A stretch of 6,745 bases of DNA, taken from contig RGEC01000124.1 in assembly GCA_009918425.1 (NCBI GenBank), positions 1-6,745 on the forward strand. The letters run 5' to 3'. This stretch comes from Bacteroidota bacterium (GTDB lineage Bacteria; Bacteroidota; Bacteroidia; NS11-12g; UBA955). The notes beneath the pieces are model-generated. The model saw nothing but the letters and a program-made list of their open reading frames with translations. It made no database searches and was not told the origin of the DNA. Made by a program: the position numbers and the translations under genes. Shown one piece after another: positions 4,521-6,745 of this stretch; position 1 is the first letter of the stretch; each line of letters begins with the position of its first letter.

Positions 4521-6745
4521 CAATCCGCATTTTCGCGAATTTTAAAACCAGTTTTTTCTCTCCAAGACCTTCAAATATGACCGTGGCTTTACGGTTGTCG
4601 GCTTCGCCCTCTATGGCACTGACCGTGCCGCTTCCAAAACGCTGGTGCTGAACTTTGTCACCGGGTTTTAAGACCGCTAATATCACCGGCCTCAAAGTTG
4701 GGGTCAGGTTCGGGCAGGTTTGCGTTTCGTGAGGTGTTTGTTGCCAGCAAAGTTGAAATGGGTGTTTTGCCACTGCTCTGTCTGTTTTCACGCCTTTCAA
4801 ATAAAGCATTCAGCGGGTTTTCCTTTTTAAGACCTGCCAGGTTCATGTCCAGATACTGATTGTCTATTTCATCAATAAATCGGCTGGGTTCGCAAGGCGT
4901 AAGACTTCCATAACGGAAGCGGCTGCTTGCGTAGCATAGCGTTAGGGCTTTTTCGGCACGGGTAATCGCAACGTAAAAAAGACGTCTTTCTTCTTCCAAA
5001 TCAGCCCGGGAGGTTAACGCCATTTGTGAGGGAAAAAGGTTTTCCTCCAGTCCACCGATAAAAACATGCGGAAACTCCAGCCCTTTGCTGCTGTGGATGG
5101 TCATCAGACTCACGCAGTCACGGTCAGGATCTTTATCTTTTTGTTCATCGGTGTACAATGCCACCTCTTCCAGAAAATTGGCGAGGTTTTTTTCTTTTTC
5201 GCTTTCGTCGTCTTCCGTAAATTCCTGAATACCGTTTAGCAGTTCGGTTACGTTTTCATAACGGCTTATGCCTTCAACCGTTTTGTCGTCATACAAAGTT
5301 TTTAGGAGTGTAGTCTGTTTTGCGACATGTGTGGCAAGTTCAAAGGCATTGTGGGTAGCAGTCATAGCCATAAAACTCTTCATCATCATGGCAAAATTCT
5401 CAACCCTTGGGGCTCCGGTTCCCAGGTCAGGATAATTGCGGGCGTTTGCCACAATGTCCCAGATGCCTGTTTTGTTTTCCGAAGCAAGAAATAGCAATCG
5501 GTTTACCGTTGTATCACCAATCCCCCTGGCGGGATAATTGATAATGCGTTTCAGTGCTTCTTCATCATTCGGGTTTACCGTTAATCGCAGGTAGGAGAGC
5601 AGGTCTTTGATTTCCTTTCTCTGATAGAAACTGGTGCCACCGTAAATACGGTAATCAATGCTTTGTCTGCGCAAGGCTTCTTCAAAACTGCGGCTTTGGC
5701 TGTTGGTGCGGTACAAAATGGCAAAAGCCTTATTGGGAAGATGCTTCTGGTTTTTTTGTTCAATGATTTGCTGTGCAACAAATCGGGCTTCATCGCTATC
5801 GGTAGCAGAGCGAACCACTTTGATTTTATCCCCGGTTTCATTGGCTGTCCACACCTCTTTTTCAAGCTGTTTTCGGTTGTTTTTGATTACGCTGGATGCA
5901 GCATTGACGATATTTCGCGTGCTGCGGTAATTCTGTTCCAGCTTTACCGTAAAAACGTCCGGATAATCGCGGTTGAAGTTGAGTATGTTTTGGATGTTGG
6001 CCCCCCGAAAAGCATAAATGCTCTGGGCATCATCGCCCACCACACAGATGTTCTGATGCACCGCCGCAATGCGCTTGGTGATCATGTACTGAACAGTATT
6101 CGTATCCTGATACTCATCTACCATCACATATTTGAAGCGGTGTTGCCACTTGTGGCACACATCCGGGAATTTTTCCAGCAATGTGAAGGTGTTTATAAGG
6201 ATATCATCAAAATCCATGGCCCCCGCCCTGAAACATCTTTCTGAGTAGGCAGAGAATATGTCAGCAAACTTCGGACGGTTGGCATTTTTGTCCTGTTGGT
6301 TAAGTTCTTCGTTTCGATTGTAAGCAGCGGCTGTTATCAGGTTGTTTTTGGCCATGCTAATCCTGCCCAGCACCATACCCGGTTTATAGGTTTTGTCATC
6401 CAGATTCATCTCCTTCAGGATGCTCTTTATCAGGCTTTTGCTGTCGTCGGTATCGTAAATGGTAAAGTTTGAAGGATAACCCAGTTTTTCAGCTTCCTGT
6501 CTCAAAATACGGGCAAAAACACTGTGAAAAGTTCCCATCCAAAGGCTTTTGGCCGCCGGCCCCACCAGGTTTTCAATCCGGTTGCGCATTTCTCTGGCTG
6601 CCTTATTGGTGAATGTAAGCGACAAGATGCTGAAAGGGTCAGCACCTTTGTGCAGCAGGTGGGCAATCCTAAAAGTAAGTACGCGGGTTTTACCCGATCC
6701 TGCACCGGCTATAATCATGACGGGCCCATCGGTATGGGTCACTGC
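4513..6745 (-). CDS. uvrD: UvrD/PcrA-type ATP-dependent 3'-5' DNA helicase, frameshifted near 3' end and 5'-partial
   Basis: Superfamily 1A helicase acting in nucleotide-excision and mismatch repair and in clearing proteins or RNA polymerase from DNA. The frame enters at the right edge as AVTHTDGP, so about 15-20 N-terminal codons are missing and the GTG at 6742 is an internal Val, not the start. Numbering from that Val: Walker A GAGSGKT (13-19), TFTNKAAREM (43-52), Walker B VDEYQDTN (208-215), GDDAQSIYAFRG (236-247), QNYRST (270-275), TIHSSKGLEF (548-557) and VAITRA (591-596), all intact. The frame stops at 4658, after GLKTR. In the next frame the DNA encodes PGDKVQHQRFGSG...FEGLGEKKLVLKFAKMRIVK, the family's C-terminal Tudor-like domain, ending at TAG 4515-4513. 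Dropping one A from the A4 run at 4669-4666 restores GLKPGDKVQHQRFG and a protein of normal length (~760). Confidence 0.93.

Noticed and set aside
4663..4672. Programmed ribosomal frameshift signal in the helicase gene
   Set aside because: CTTAAAACC is not a standard -1 slippery heptamer in this frame, the needed shift is +1, and there is no RF2-like stop context at the site. A simple indel is more likely, so recoding is kept only as an alternative.
4670..4809. A separate small gene starting at the ATG at 4809 and holding the Tudor-like domain
   Set aside because: The part before the frameshift is an out-of-frame reading of the helicase linker. Only the segment after ~4666 is conserved, and it is the natural end of the helicase.
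5663..6244. 193-codon plus-strand open frame opposite the helicase
   Set aside because: It lies antisense to highly conserved helicase motifs, has no recognisable domain, and the minus-strand reading fully explains the sequence.
6740..6742. GTG as the helicase start codon
   Set aside because: The frame continues upstream to the window edge as Ala-Val, matching the conserved QLEAV-type sequence that precedes the Walker A region in this family, so the real start is outside the window.

Overview
The window looks like a chromosomal segment of a Bacteroidota bacterium, probably of the Chitinophagales/Sphingobacteriales type. Three things point there: the S16 protein has a long acidic C-terminal extension; an outer-membrane protein of the DUF5723 type sits next to a lipoprotein; and the leaders are A-rich without Shine-Dalgarno sites, with TTTG-containing -7 promoter boxes. 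No RNA gene, mobile element, CRISPR array or phage gene was seen.

Layout. From 1 to 1298 the minus strand carries the conserved block rpsP-rimM-trmD (ribosomal protein S16, ribosome maturation factor, tRNA m1G37 methyltransferase). trmD runs off the left edge. rimM is broken: only its last ~110 codons remain. They follow the S16 acidic tail directly and in another frame, so the S16 C-terminus, any intergenic spacer and the rimM 5' part appear to be deleted. From 1299 to 1480 lies a divergent promoter region. From 1481 to 4520 the plus strand carries two overlapping genes: a 536-residue lipoprotein of unknown function and a 480-residue DUF5723-type outer-membrane protein. From 4513 to 6745 the minus strand carries a UvrD/PcrA-type DNA helicase, cut by the right edge near its N-terminus. 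One extra base in a run of four A's (4666-4669) separates its helicase core from its C-terminal Tudor-like domain.

How the genes relate. rpsP, rimM and trmD form a translation/ribosome-maturation operon. The lipoprotein and DUF5723 protein overlap by 14 bases and are probably translationally coupled, which suggests a shared envelope job. The helicase converges on that pair and overlaps its end by 8 bases, so the two transcription units share no spacer.

The best leads are the two lesions in otherwise conserved housekeeping genes (rimM and the helicase). They could be real mutations or assembly/base-call errors, and the sequence alone cannot decide. I found no clear sign of a novel defence, mobile or biosynthetic system.
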